A stretch of 64,000 nucleotides of DNA from Agrobacterium tumefaciens (GTDB lineage: Bacteria > Pseudomonadota > Alphaproteobacteria > Rhizobiales > Rhizobiaceae), in the NCBI RefSeq assembly GCF_005221385.1, contig NZ_CP039903.1, positions 682,001-746,000 of the forward strand, written 5' to 3'. Position numbers and translations under genes: made by a program. Each line of letters begins with the position of its first letter. The first letter of the stretch is position 1. The notes under the pieces were generated by a model that saw only the letters and a program-made list of their open reading frames with translations, was not told where the DNA came from and ran no database searches. Below, piece by piece: positions 52,166 through 61,133 of this stretch.

Positions 52166-53665
52166 TCAAGCAGCCCGATAAGTCCGCTCTACATAGGCCT
52201 TCGAAGCCGAGACACTGAACCTGCTGACAAGCGCTGCGAGATTGGCGCTGACATCGCTCAGATTATGCGTGGCCGCATTGGTTTCTTCCACCATGGCCGC
52301 ATTCTTCTGGGTCAGATTGTCCATGCTGTTGATCGCGGCGCTGATTTCCTGAATGCCGACGGACTGTTCCTGCGCCGCCTTGGTCAGCGAGGCGATATGT
52401 TCCTGAATGTGATCCACCTTGTTGCCGATCGTATTCAGGGATTCGCCCGTCTTGTTGACCAGCGAGACACCCTGCATCACATCCTCGGAAGATTTGGAGA
52501 TCAGCGTCTTGATTTCCTTGGCGGCGGTGGCCGAGCGTTGCGCCAGTTCCCGCACTTCCTGGGCGACGACGGCAAAACCCTTGCCGGCCTCACCGGCGCG
52601 TGCTGCTTCTACGCCGGCATTCAGCGCCAGAAGATTGGTCTGGAACGAAATCTCGTCGATGACGGAGATGATCTGGGTGATCTTCTGCGACGATTCCTCG
52701 ATGGCGCCCATCGCCTTGACGGCCTCCGTCACCACATCGCGGGAGCGCGCCGCCTCAACGGCCGAGCTTTCGACGATGGCCTTGGCCTCTTCGGAGCGCT
52801 GCGCCGAGAGTTTGGAAATGGTGGTGATTTCCTCGACGGCGGCGGCGGTTTCCTCGAGGGCGGCGGCCTGCTGTTCGGTCCTGCGGGCCATGTCGTCAGT
52901 CGCAGAGGTCAACTCGCGGGTGTTGCCGGAAATCTTGTTGGCCTCTTCGACGATCTGCCCAAAGGCGCCGGAGAGATTGCCGACCGCAGCGTTGAAATTG
53001 GCGATCAGCCCTTCAAATTGCGGCGCGGTCTTTTCGGTGATGCTGGAGGTGAGGTCGCCATTGGCCAGCTTGTTCAGCGCATTGTTGAGCAGTTCGAGAA
53101 CGTGCTCCTGTTCCTTCTTCATCTGCGCCTGCTCAGCCTCCACCTTCAGCCGCTCGGCGGCCAGCACGTCGAGATAGACGGAGATCGAATAATCCATGTC
53201 CAGAAGGGCGGCCTTGATGGTTGCGGACAGCCCATCCTTCAGCTTCCTGGCCTTCTTCTCCATGAAAAGGCCCTTCAATTCGGAACCGATCACCGCCTTG
53301 ACGATGCCATCAAGCATCAGCGCATAACCGCCAATATACCAGCGCGGCTCCAGGCCAAGCCTCGCATGGGTGCGGCCAATGGCAGTGACGGCGTCGGTAT
53401 AGTCCACGTTGAACGTGCCGGAGGCGATCCTCGCCCAATGTTTCAGCTGCATGCTCTTGGCATGGTGAATATGCGCGTCACTGGAGAAGAACTTCGCGGT
53501 TTCCGGCACCGAGCGAACCTTCGCATAAAACCGGTCGAGAGAGGCGTCGAGAGAACCGGTGATGACACCCTTCATGTCCGAAAGATTTTGCCGCTGCTCG
53601 TGCCCAAGCCCCAGAAAATTCAGTCGTTCATCGAGTTGTTGATTGGTTTTCGCTTGGCCATGCAT
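52166..53665 (-). CDS. Globin-coupled methyl-accepting chemotaxis protein
   Basis: 499 residues with no membrane segment. The N-terminal 160 or so form a protoglobin-type heme sensor: [11 protein letters not shown], then [19 protein letters not shown], in which His100 occupies the position of the proximal heme ligand. A helical linker and an MCP signalling domain follow, with the hairpin tip [21 protein letters not shown] (about 345-365). It would sense oxygen in the cytoplasm and control CheA, as HemAT does. No C-terminal CheR-binding pentapeptide is seen. Confidence 0.92.
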   Translation of the reverse strand: MHGQAKTNQQLDERLNFLGLGHEQRQNLSDMKGVITGSLDASLDRFYAKVRSVPETAKFFSSDAHIHHAKSMQLKHWARIASGTFNVDYTDAVTAIGRTHARLGLEPRWYIGGYALMLDGIVKAVIGSELKGLFMEKKARKLKDGLSATIKAALLDMDYSISVYLDVLAAERLKVEAEQAQMKKEQEHVLELLNNALNKLANGDLTSSITEKTAPQFEGLIANFNAAVGNLSGAFGQIVEEANKISGNTRELTSATDDMARRTEQQAAALEETAAAVEEITTISKLSAQRSEEAKAIVESSAVEAARSRDVVTEAVKAMGAIEESSQKITQIISVIDEISFQTNLLALNAGVEAARAGEAGKGFAVVAQEVRELAQRSATAAKEIKTLISKSSEDVMQGVSLVNKTGESLNTIGNKVDHIQEHIASLTKAAQEQSVGIQEISAAINSMDNLTQKNAAMVEETNAATHNLSDVSANLAALVSRFSVSASKAYVERTYRAA

Positions 53666-53821
53666 GTCTAGTCATCCTGCTTTGACACCCAAATTACGTC
53701 GGTGGTGCCGTTGCGTGATTTAGACACGTCTAAAATTAACCAAGATATAATTTCGCATGGCCGGATTTGACGTTTGTTAATTTAAACGGCAATTTTCCGC
53801 GGTCGAGCGGGGTGTGGCCTA

Positions 53822-53855
53822 AACAAAAACGCGCCCGCCTTTCGGACGGACGCGC
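53822..53855 (-). terminator. Intrinsic terminator of the NYN gene
   Basis: On the minus strand CGCGTCCGTC pairs with GGCGGGCGCG (10 bp with two G-U pairs, small loop), followed by TTTTTGTTT, about 30 bp beyond the NYN stop. Confidence 0.75.
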
Positions 53856-53885
53856 TTCTGTGATGTTAGTGCCGCGAAAGCCGGA

Positions 53886-54455
53886 TCAGATCGTCTCAGG
53901 GCTTTCGACATGCCGGGCAGGGCGCTCATTCGGGTCGCGCCCGATCTCTGCCTTCAGCGTCATCAGATCGATGAAGTGATCGGCCTGCCGGCGCAGATCG
54001 TCTGCAATCATTGCGGGCTGCGTCGCCATGGTGGAAACCACGGACACCTTGCGGCCCTTGCGCTGCAGCGCGTCCACCAGCGTGGTGAAATCGCCGTCGC
54101 CGGAGAACAGGACGAGGTGATCGACCGTCTCGGACTGTTCCATGGCATCGACAGCAAGTTCGATATCCATGTTGCCCTTGATCTTGCGGCGGCCGAGCGC
54201 GTCGGTGAATTCCTTCGCCGGCTTCGTCACGACCTTGTAGCCGTTATAATCCAGCCAGTCGATCAGCGGGCGGATCGAGGAATATTCCTGATCCTCGATC
54301 AATGCGGTGTAATAATAGGCACGCAGCAGGTATCCACGCTTCTGAAACGCCTTAAGGAGCTTGCGGTAGTCGATATCGAATCCCAGGCTTTTCGATGCTG
54401 CATAAAGATTGGCTCCATCTATGAAGAGCGCAATTTTCTCCCGTGGATCGAACAT
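53886..54455 (-). CDS. NYN-domain (LabA/DUF88-like) putative nuclease
   Basis: 189 residues, a PIN-like fold. The acidic residues of the active site are seen in LFIDGANLYAA (Asp-Asn), KGNMDIELAVDAM (two Asp) and LFSGDGDFTTLVDAL (two Asp), so metal-dependent RNase activity is plausible. LabA-like proteins are found in many bacteria, but the targets are unknown. The start at 54455 has GGGATGG upstream. It is divergent from rpoZ. Confidence 0.88.
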   Translation of the reverse strand: MFDPREKIALFIDGANLYAASKSLGFDIDYRKLLKAFQKRGYLLRAYYYTALIEDQEYSSIRPLIDWLDYNGYKVVTKPAKEFTDALGRRKIKGNMDIELAVDAMEQSETVDHLVLFSGDGDFTTLVDALQRKGRKVSVVSTMATQPAMIADDLRRQADHFIDLMTLKAEIGRDPNERPARHVESPETI

Positions 54456-54848
54456 TCCATCCCATTCCTTTTTTTGGAAAGGCCATTATCTGGCTTTTAT
54501 ATCCGGTCGATAACGCAAAAAAACATGTCGTATCAACGAGCTTCGCGCATCGCCGTTAGCGTTTTAAGTAAGGTAACTTCACCCGTATTCCAAGACAATT
54601 CTTCTAGACATTTTGTTCATCAGACGCCAAACATGGGCAATAAGGTGCCAAAAGACGCCAAAGACAGGAAAAACTTGAATTCCGCGGCCAATGGCTGTAT
54701 CGGAAGCTGGAAAGCTTCGTCGCGAGAAAACTTGAATGTTTTTCGCAAGGCACGAAGCGCAGATTCAATAGGTTAGAGCATCCCTTGTGCACCCCGAACA
54801 TCGCACGGCGCTCTGATCCACGACATTACGACACGCAAAGGACAGGCA
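54456..54848. other. Divergent intergenic region NYN-rpoZ
   Basis: 393 bp that separates the NYN gene from rpoZ and must carry both promoters. Small open frames inside it have no start signals. No repeat is seen. Confidence 0.45.
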
Positions 54849-55241
54849 ATGGCCCGCGTCACAGTTGAAGATTGCATTGATAAAGTAGACAACCGTTTCG
54901 AACTGGTGCTTCTCGCCAGCCACCGTGCGCGCCAGATTTCTCAAGGGTCTTCCATCACGGTTGACCGCGACAACGACAAGAACCCGGTTGTGGCGCTGCG
55001 CGAAATCGCCGATGAAACCCTGTCGCCTGACGACCTGAAGGAAGACCTCATCCATTCGCTGCAGAAGCATGTTGAAGTGGACGAGCCTGAGCCCGATCCG
55101 GTCACGCTTGCCGCCTCCACTGGCGCCGATGGCGAAGACGACGACCAGCCGGAAACGGTTACTTTCGACCAGATGTCGGAAGAAGAACTGCTGGCCGGTA
55201 TCGAAGGCCTTGTGCCACCGGAAAAAAATGACGACTATTGA
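54849..55241 (+). CDS. rpoZ: RNA polymerase omega subunit
   Basis: 130 residues. The N-terminal omega core ([30 protein letters not shown]) is followed by an acidic extended C-terminus typical of alphaproteobacteria. It helps assemble RNA polymerase and forms part of the ppGpp site, which fits with rsh being next. An intrinsic terminator lies between them. Confidence 0.96.
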   Translation: MARVTVEDCIDKVDNRFELVLLASHRARQISQGSSITVDRDNDKNPVVALREIADETLSPDDLKEDLIHSLQKHVEVDEPEPDPVTLAASTGADGEDDDQPETVTFDQMSEEELLAGIEGLVPPEKNDDY

Positions 55242-55328
55242 TCTGACTTTATGACGCCATTGGCAGGCGGTGGTTACCGTCTGTCAATATTTCCCGTCAT
55301 AATCTGATCCCTATTGATGCAGCATTGT

Positions 55329-55361
55329 GCGCCGACCCCAAGGTTGGCGCGCTTTCTTTTT
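55329..55361 (+). terminator. Intrinsic terminator between rpoZ and rsh
   Basis: GCGCCGACC and GGTTGGCGC form a 9-bp stem (one G-U pair) with loop CCAA, then GCTTTCTTTTT. It begins 88 bp after the rpoZ stop and ends only about 13 bp before the rsh start codon, so it lies inside any rsh leader. Confidence 0.8.
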
Positions 55362-55373
55362 GTGGAATATCGC

Positions 55374-57608
55374 ATGATGCGGCAATACGAACTCGTCGAG
55401 CGGGTTCAAAAATATAAACCGGATGCGAATGAGGCCCTGCTGAACAAGGCCTATGTTTATGCCATGCAGAAACATGGCCAGCAAAAGCGGGCCAATGGCG
55501 ACCCCTATATCTCGCATCCGCTGGAAGTTGCCGCCATCCTCACTGAAATGCATCTCGACGAATCGACCATCGCGGTGGCGTTGCTGCACGATACGATCGA
55601 GGATACCACCGCCACCCGCGCCGAAATCGATGAGCTGTTCGGGGAAGACATCGGCCGGCTGGTGGAAGGGCTGACCAAGCTCAAGAAACTCGATCTCGTT
55701 ACCCGCAAGGCCAAGCAGGCTGAAAACCTGCGCAAGCTGCTGCTTGCCATTTCCGACGACGTGCGTGTTCTCCTGGTCAAGCTCGCCGACCGCCTGCACA
55801 ATATGCGGACCATGGAATATATGCCGGCCGACAAGCGCAGCCGCATTTCCGAGGAAACCATGGAAATCTATGCGCCGCTCGCCGGCCGCATGGGCATGCA
55901 GGATATGCGCGATGAGCTGGAGGACCTGTCCTTCCGGTATCTCAACCCGGAAGCCTATGAGACGGTGACCAATCGTCTGCAGGAACTGGAAACCCGCAAT
56001 GAAGGCCTCATCAAGAAGATCGAGGACGAATTGCGTGAGCTTCTGGTGGCCAATGGCCTCATTGGGGCGGGCGTCAAGGGACGTCAGAAAAAACCCTATT
56101 CGGTGTTCCGCAAAATGCAGTCGAAGTCGCTCTCCTTCGAGCAGCTTTCCGATGTTTATGGCTTCCGCCTTCTGGTGGATGATATTCCCTCCTGCTACCG
56201 GGCGCTTGGCATCGTGCATACCCGCTGGCGCGTGGTGCCCGGCCGCTTCAAGGACTACATCTCCACGCCGAAGCAGAACGATTATCGCTCCATCCACACC
56301 ACCATCGTTGGCCCCTCGCGCCAGCGTATCGAACTGCAGATCCGCACCAAGCGCATGCATGAGATCGCCGAATTCGGCATCGCCGCGCATGCGCTTTATA
56401 AGGATGGTGAAAACGGGGAGGGCGATCTGCTCTCGCCGGAATCGAACGCTTATTCCTGGCTGCGCCACACCATCGAATCGCTGGCCGAAGGCGACAGCCC
56501 GGAAGAATTCCTCGAACATACCAAGCTCGAACTCTTCCAGGACCAGGTGTTCTGCTTCACGCCGAAGGGCAAGCTGATTGCACTGCCGCGCGGCGCGACG
56601 CCCATCGATTTCGCCTATGCCGTTCACACCAATATCGGTGACACCACCGTTGGCGCGAAGATCAACGGCCGGATCATGCCGCTCGTCACCCGCCTGAACA
56701 ACGGCGACGAGGTGGAGATCATCCGCTCCGGCGTACAGGTGCCGCCTGCCGCATGGGAAGAGGTGGTGGTGACGGGCAAAGCCCGCTCGGCCATTCGCCG
56801 CGCCACCCGCATGGCCATTCGCAAGCAATATTCCGGCCTCGGTTATCGTATTCTCGAGCGCACCTTCGAGCGCGCCGGCAAGGCCTTCTCGCGGGAAGCT
56901 CTGAAGCCCGTGCTGCATCGCCTGGCGCAGAAGGATGTGGAAGACGCCATCGCCGCCGTCGGGCGCGGTGAGGTTTCCTCGCTCGATGTGCTGCGCGCGG
57001 TCTATCCGGATTATCAGGATGAGCGCGTCACGGTGAAGATGACCGGCGATGATGGCTGGTTCAACATGCGCAGCGCCTCCGGCATGGTCTTCAAGATCCC
57101 CGGCAAGTCGCGCTCGGTTCTCGAGGATGACGGTGCGGCCGAGATGCTGGATGGGCCGGACCCGCTGCCCATCCGTGGCCTTTCCGGCAATGTCGACGTG
57201 CATTTTGGTGCGGCCGGCGCCGTTCCGGGAGACCGCATCGTCGGCATCATGGAAAAAGGCAAGGGCATCACCATCTATCCGATCCAGGCACCGGCGCTGC
57301 AACGCTTCGACGATGAGCCGGAGCGCTGGATCGATGTGCGCTGGGACCTCGATGAGGCGAACAAGTCGCGTTTCATGGCGCGGGTGATGATCAATGCGCT
57401 GAACGAGCCGGGCACGCTCGCCTCGGTGGCGCAATCGATCGCGACGCTGGATGTCAATATTCGCGGGCTGAACATGGTCCGCATCGGTACTGACTTCTCC
57501 GAACTGGCGTTGGATGTCGAAGTCTGGGATTTGCGGCAGCTGAACCAGCTTCTGTCGCAGCTGAAAGATCTCGACTGCGTATCAACAGTGGCGCGTGCCT
57601 TCGATTGA
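55374..57608 (+). CDS. rsh: Bifunctional (p)ppGpp synthetase/hydrolase
   Basis: 744 residues in the standard order: HD hydrolase domain (HDTIEDT at 72-78, all metal ligands kept), synthetase domain (VYGFRLLVDD and YRSIHTTIVGP), TGS, helical and zinc-finger-like regions, and a C-terminal ACT domain. Intact hydrolase residues and the synthetase pattern agree with a bifunctional enzyme that makes and degrades the stringent-response alarmone. The ATG at 55374 (or 55377) is supported by the family N-terminus; the frame open upstream covers the terminator. Confidence 0.96.
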   Translation: MMRQYELVERVQKYKPDANEALLNKAYVYAMQKHGQQKRANGDPYISHPLEVAAILTEMHLDESTIAVALLHDTIEDTTATRAEIDELFGEDIGRLVEGLTKLKKLDLVTRKAKQAENLRKLLLAISDDVRVLLVKLADRLHNMRTMEYMPADKRSRISEETMEIYAPLAGRMGMQDMRDELEDLSFRYLNPEAYETVTNRLQELETRNEGLIKKIEDELRELLVANGLIGAGVKGRQKKPYSVFRKMQSKSLSFEQLSDVYGFRLLVDDIPSCYRALGIVHTRWRVVPGRFKDYISTPKQNDYRSIHTTIVGPSRQRIELQIRTKRMHEIAEFGIAAHALYKDGENGEGDLLSPESNAYSWLRHTIESLAEGDSPEEFLEHTKLELFQDQVFCFTPKGKLIALPRGATPIDFAYAVHTNIGDTTVGAKINGRIMPLVTRLNNGDEVEIIRSGVQVPPAAWEEVVVTGKARSAIRRATRMAIRKQYSGLGYRILERTFERAGKAFSREALKPVLHRLAQKDVEDAIAAVGRGEVSSLDVLRAVYPDYQDERVTVKMTGDDGWFNMRSASGMVFKIPGKSRSVLEDDGAAEMLDGPDPLPIRGLSGNVDVHFGAAGAVPGDRIVGIMEKGKGITIYPIQAPALQRFDDEPERWIDVRWDLDEANKSRFMARVMINALNEPGTLASVAQSIATLDVNIRGLNMVRIGTDFSELALDVEVWDLRQLNQLLSQLKDLDCVSTVARAFD

Positions 57609-57634
57609 GGCATTTTTAGTCGCTGCCGTAACCC

Positions 57635-57680
57635 AAAAGGCCGCCGTTATGCATTGGTTGCATAGCAGCGGCCTTTTCCT
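57635..57680 (+). terminator. Intrinsic terminator of rsh
   Basis: AAAAGGCCGC pairs with GCGGCCTTTT, with TATGCA/TGCATA extending inside the loop. It is nearly symmetrical, so it can act on both strands. Confidence 0.85.
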
Positions 57681-57805
57681 GTCTCTGGTCGCAGGCGGGG
57701 TTTAAGACTATCTTCCTTTCAGAAATTGAAGACGGGAAACGCGGCGTGCCGGTGGGATTTACACCGATGAGAAACGCCAATCCCAAACCGAAAGGACCGA
57801 AAATC

Positions 57806-57952
57806 ATGTTTACTCCGCTTCGCAAGATCGCCCGTGCCGTTCGTGGCAAGACCACGCAGGAACGCGAATTCGAATATCTCAGCGGCTCGGTATCGAATGT
57901 CGACCTCGAGTTCCGCCAGCGCGAAATCGACCGCGGCCTGTTCCGTCGGTAA
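57806..57952 (+). CDS. DUF3563 small protein
   Basis: 48 residues: a basic N-terminus (MFTPLRKIARAVRGK) followed by the family signature EREFEYLSGSVSNVDLEFRQREIDRG. DUF3563 proteins are found in many Rhizobiales and Burkholderiales; the function is unknown. The ATG at 57806 has AAAGGA about 10 bases upstream. Longer frames upstream have no family similarity. Confidence 0.8.
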   Translation: MFTPLRKIARAVRGKTTQEREFEYLSGSVSNVDLEFRQREIDRGLFRR

Positions 57953-58147
57953 TGCGCTCAGCGCATGGCAGCCCTTCGCCATGCGTATGCGGCCAGCAGG
58001 TGCAGCCGTATCGGCCTGAGCATTGCTGTGTCTCGCAAAACTATGTGAATGCGCGCTTCAAGCGGGCGTCCACCGCAGTCCTGTCTGAATGACGGGACGC
58101 GTGGCTTTTGAAGCGAAGTTGACGGCGAGAGGGTGGGTATTTCCCCT

Positions 58148-58242
58148 GCGTCATCCTTGGGCTTGTACCAAGGATCTAATCACGTCGAATAAAATCAATT
58201 GGTTGTAGATCCTCGGGACGAGCCCGAGGATGACGTCAGAGT
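58148..58242. repeat. Intergenic palindrome, family B, copy 3
   Basis: GCGTCATCCTTGGGCTTGTA, ATCTAA linker and CCTCGGGACGAGCCCGAGG with ATGACGTCAGAGT. It differs slightly from copies 1 and 2 but keeps both hairpins. Confidence 0.88.
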
Positions 58243-58289
58243 GTCCGGCAAGGTTCGTATTCATCTGGTGGCGCCGCGCAGTATCGGCG

Positions 58290-58317
58290 GAATGCCGGCT
58301 CAAGGCCGGAATGACGG
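58290..58317. repeat. Half-element of family A
   Basis: AATGCCGGCTCAAGGCCGGA followed by ATGACGGAAG equals the right arm of family A, without core modules or left arm, about 50 bp from a family B repeat. Confidence 0.75.
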
Positions 58318-58397
58318 AAGAAAATACGCCTGCAAAAGATCTCCGCGCCGTCTATGATGCTCTTGGCTCAACCGGGGCGATGAAATAGACTGCCCTC

Positions 58398-58976
58398 ATG
58401 CCGTTTCGCCGCCGTGAACCCGTTGGTTTTTCAGAGAAGATTCGCGACCTCTTCTGGCCGCGCACGGGTTTTTCCCGTTCGCTGCGCTATATGAAGCTGC
58501 GTCTGCTCAGGCTTTCCGCCTCTCCACATTCGGTTGCTGCCGGCGTCGCCCTCGGTATCGGCGTGGCTTGGACGCCGTTTCTCGGCATTCATATCATCAT
58601 CGCCATGGCGCTCGGTTTCCTCATGCGCGTCAATCTTGTTGCCGCAGCGCTCGGCACGACCTTCGCCAATCCACTGACATTTCCGTTTATATGGGCATCC
58701 ACCTGGGAACTGGGGCATTTCATCCTCGGCCGCCAGAGCGCGGAAAGCGCTGCGCATGTGGATTTCGTTGCGCTGTTCAGCCATCTCGAATTCCGGCAGA
58801 TATGGACACCCGTGCTGGAACCCATGACGGTCGGCGCGCTGTTTCCGGCTGTCATCAGCGCAGTCATCGCTTATGTCGTCGTTTACGGCCTCATCAGCGG
58901 CTTCCAGCGGCGCAAGATGGAAAATCTTGCACACCGCGCCGCCAATAAGAACGCTTCTCTGGAGATGTTGAAATGA
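58398..58976 (+). CDS. DUF2062 membrane protein
   Basis: 192 residues with three hydrophobic segments ([19 protein letters not shown]..., [21 protein letters not shown] and the segment near 148-168). This is the DUF2062 family, which is common in proteobacteria and of unknown function. The stop overlaps the acpS start as ATGA, so it is the first gene of the acpS-lepB-rnc-era unit, and its role might be related to envelope or lipid metabolism. Confidence 0.85.
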   Translation: MPFRRREPVGFSEKIRDLFWPRTGFSRSLRYMKLRLLRLSASPHSVAAGVALGIGVAWTPFLGIHIIIAMALGFLMRVNLVAAALGTTFANPLTFPFIWASTWELGHFILGRQSAESAAHVDFVALFSHLEFRQIWTPVLEPMTVGALFPAVISAVIAYVVVYGLISGFQRRKMENLAHRAANKNASLEMLK

Positions 58977-59377
58977 TCATTGGATTGGGCAGCGACCTGA
59001 TCGACATTCGCCGCGTTGAAAAGTCGATCGAGCGTTTCGGCGAACGTTTCACGCATCGCTGCTTCACCGATATAGAGCGCGCCAAATCCGATGGCCGCAA
59101 GAACCGCGCCGCCTCCTATGCCAAGCGTTTCGCCGCCAAGGAGGCCTGTTCCAAGGCGCTTGGAACAGGCCTTGCGAATGGAGTTTTCTGGAAGGACATG
59201 GGCGTCGTCAATCTGCCGGGCGGCAAGCCGACCATGCTTCTGACCAATGGGGCAGGGGAAAGACTGGCGGCCATGCTGCCGGCCGGCCACCGCGCCAATA
59301 TCCACCTGACGATAACGGATGATTTCCCTTATGCTCAGGCATTTGTGATTATCGAGGCGCTTCCCGTGAATGGCTGA
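58973..59377 (+). CDS. acpS: Holo-ACP synthase
   Basis: 134 residues. Transfers 4'-phosphopantetheine from CoA to acyl carrier protein. [13 protein letters not shown] (with the Mg-binding Asp) and [16 protein letters not shown] (Glu) are the two active-site motifs. It is translationally coupled to DUF2062. lepB follows 210 bp later. Confidence 0.95.
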   Translation: MIIGLGSDLIDIRRVEKSIERFGERFTHRCFTDIERAKSDGRKNRAASYAKRFAAKEACSKALGTGLANGVFWKDMGVVNLPGGKPTMLLTNGAGERLAAMLPAGHRANIHLTITDDFPYAQAFVIIEALPVNG

Positions 59378-59587
59378 GACCCGGTGCGGCCGCATTGGCG
59401 GCCTATTTGCACCCTTGTCATAGAAGCGCTTCCCTTCGGGCTGGAAAGGTTCTAGAGAAGTCGCAGAAATATGAAAGCGTTGCCGGCTGTATGAAGAGTG
59501 CTTCATGCGGCGCAAGCACGACAAAACAACGGCCCCGATGCCTTCGTGAAACCGAAGAAGCCGGGAAACAATCAGGCAGGTCTCTAA

Positions 59588-60334
59588 GTGTCCGAAAAAG
59601 CTGAGAAGAAGCAGAACGCCCTCTGGGAGAACGTCAAGGTCATCATTCAGGCGCTGCTGCTGGCCATGGTCATCCGCACCGTGCTGTTTCAGCCCTTCAC
59701 GATCCCATCAGGCTCGATGATGCCGACGCTTCTGGTGGGCGACTATCTTTTCGTCAACAAGTTCTCCTACGGCTATTCGAAATATTCGCTGCCCTTCTCG
59801 CCGAACCTGTTTTCGGGCCGTATTCTGGAATTCAGCAAGCCCAAGCGTGGCGATGTCGTGGTGTTCCGCCTGCCGCCCAATCCTGAAGTGGATTACATCA
59901 AGCGTCTCGTCGGTCTGCCGGGTGATCGCGTTCAGGTGACGAACGGCGTGTTGTTCATCAACGGTCAGCCGGTGCCGAAGCAGCCCGACGGCACCTTCAC
60001 CTCCGATTACCGCGCTGATCCTGGCGCCAATGTGCCGGTCTTCCGCGAAACACTGGATAATGGCGTCACCTATGACACGCTTGACCAGTCGCCCGACTCG
60101 CGCGGCGACAACACCCGGGAATTCCTGGTGCCGGAGGGCCATTATTTCATGATGGGCGACAACAGAGACAATTCGCTCGACAGCCGCTTCGATGTCGGTT
60201 TCGTGCCGGAAGAAAACCTGATCGGCCGCGCCAGCGTCATCTTCTTCTCGCTGGGCAACGACACGCCGTTCAGCCGCATTTGGGAATGGCCGGCCAACAT
60301 GCGTTGGGACCGCCTCTTCAAGGTTGTGGAATGA
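59588..60334 (+). CDS. lepB: Signal peptidase I
   Basis: 248 residues, cleaving signal peptides of exported proteins. It has an N-terminal membrane segment (about 14-35), catalytic Ser43 in IPSGSMMPTL, Lys105 in YIKRLVGLPGD and the box MGDNRDNSLDSR. It starts at GTG 59588. The stop overlaps the rnc start (ATGA). Confidence 0.97.
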   Translation: MSEKAEKKQNALWENVKVIIQALLLAMVIRTVLFQPFTIPSGSMMPTLLVGDYLFVNKFSYGYSKYSLPFSPNLFSGRILEFSKPKRGDVVVFRLPPNPEVDYIKRLVGLPGDRVQVTNGVLFINGQPVPKQPDGTFTSDYRADPGANVPVFRETLDNGVTYDTLDQSPDSRGDNTREFLVPEGHYFMMGDNRDNSLDSRFDVGFVPEENLIGRASVIFFSLGNDTPFSRIWEWPANMRWDRLFKVVE

Positions 60335-61050
60335 GCAAGACCAAGCCGCTTTCGGCGGACGAGATTTCGCGTCTGGAAGCGTTGATCGGATATGAGTTCA
60401 AGGAAAAGGCCCGGCTGGACCGGGCCTTGACGCATGCCAGCGCGCGCTCCGCCGCCGCCGGCAATTACGAGCGGCTGGAATTTTTAGGCGACCGTGTCCT
60501 CGGTCTCTGCGTCGCCGAATTGCTTTTCTCCACCTTCCGCAACGCCACCGAAGGTGAACTCTCCGTCCGTCTGAACCAGCTCGTCAGCGCCGAATCCTGC
60601 GCCGCGATCGGCGACGAGATGGGGCTGCACAATTTCATCCGCACCGGATCGGACGTGAAGAAACTGACCGGCAAGGCGATGCTGAACGTGCGCGCCGATG
60701 TGGTCGAAAGCCTGATCGCCACCATCTATCTGGATGGCGGGCTGGAGGCATCCCGCAGGTTCGTTCTGAAATATTGGCAAAGCCGGGCGACAAGGGTGGA
60801 TGCCGGGCGGCGCGACGCCAAGACCGAGTTGCAGGAATGGGCGCATGCCAGATTTGCGACGACACCCGCTTACCGGGTTGACGATCGTTCCGGACCGGAT
60901 CACGATCCAAGCTTCACCGTGACGGTGGAAATTCCCGGCGTGAAGCCGGAAACCGGCGTCGAGCGCTCCAAGCGCGCAGCCGAACAGGTGGCGGCCACCA
61001 GATTGCTGGAACGCGAAGGCGTCTGGCAGAAAAGCCCCACCAAAAACTGA
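60331..61050 (+). CDS. rnc: Ribonuclease III
   Basis: 239 residues. Cuts double-stranded RNA, processing rRNA and mRNAs. The signature ERLEFLGDRVLGLCVAELLF (about 47-66) is complete, with the C-terminal dsRNA-binding domain (about 158-235). The ATG at 60331 overlaps the lepB stop by 4 bp; the longer frame inside lepB is not needed. Confidence 0.97.
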   Translation: MSKTKPLSADEISRLEALIGYEFKEKARLDRALTHASARSAAAGNYERLEFLGDRVLGLCVAELLFSTFRNATEGELSVRLNQLVSAESCAAIGDEMGLHNFIRTGSDVKKLTGKAMLNVRADVVESLIATIYLDGGLEASRRFVLKYWQSRATRVDAGRRDAKTELQEWAHARFATTPAYRVDDRSGPDHDPSFTVTVEIPGVKPETGVERSKRAAEQVAATRLLEREGVWQKSPTKN

Positions 61051-61133
61051 GCACCCCACCTTAGGGTGCCAAAATCGAGCGCATGGCGGACCCTATGGCC
61101 GCATGTTGAATACCTCTGACCTTGATGGATATC

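Larger units (their letters stand above)
57953..58397. other. Intergenic region with repeat B3 and a half-A element
   Basis: 445 bp without a gene. A family B repeat lies at 58148-58242 and a single arm of family A at 58290-58317. The remainder is unremarkable. Confidence 0.5.

Noticed and set aside
54604..54801. 65-codon minus-strand frame upstream of rpoZ
   Set aside because: No ribosome-binding site, no family pattern, and composition unlike coding DNA of this genome.
55311..57434. 707-codon minus-strand frame inside rsh
   Set aside because: Shadow of the rsh codons; no motif, no start signals, and rsh is unequivocal.
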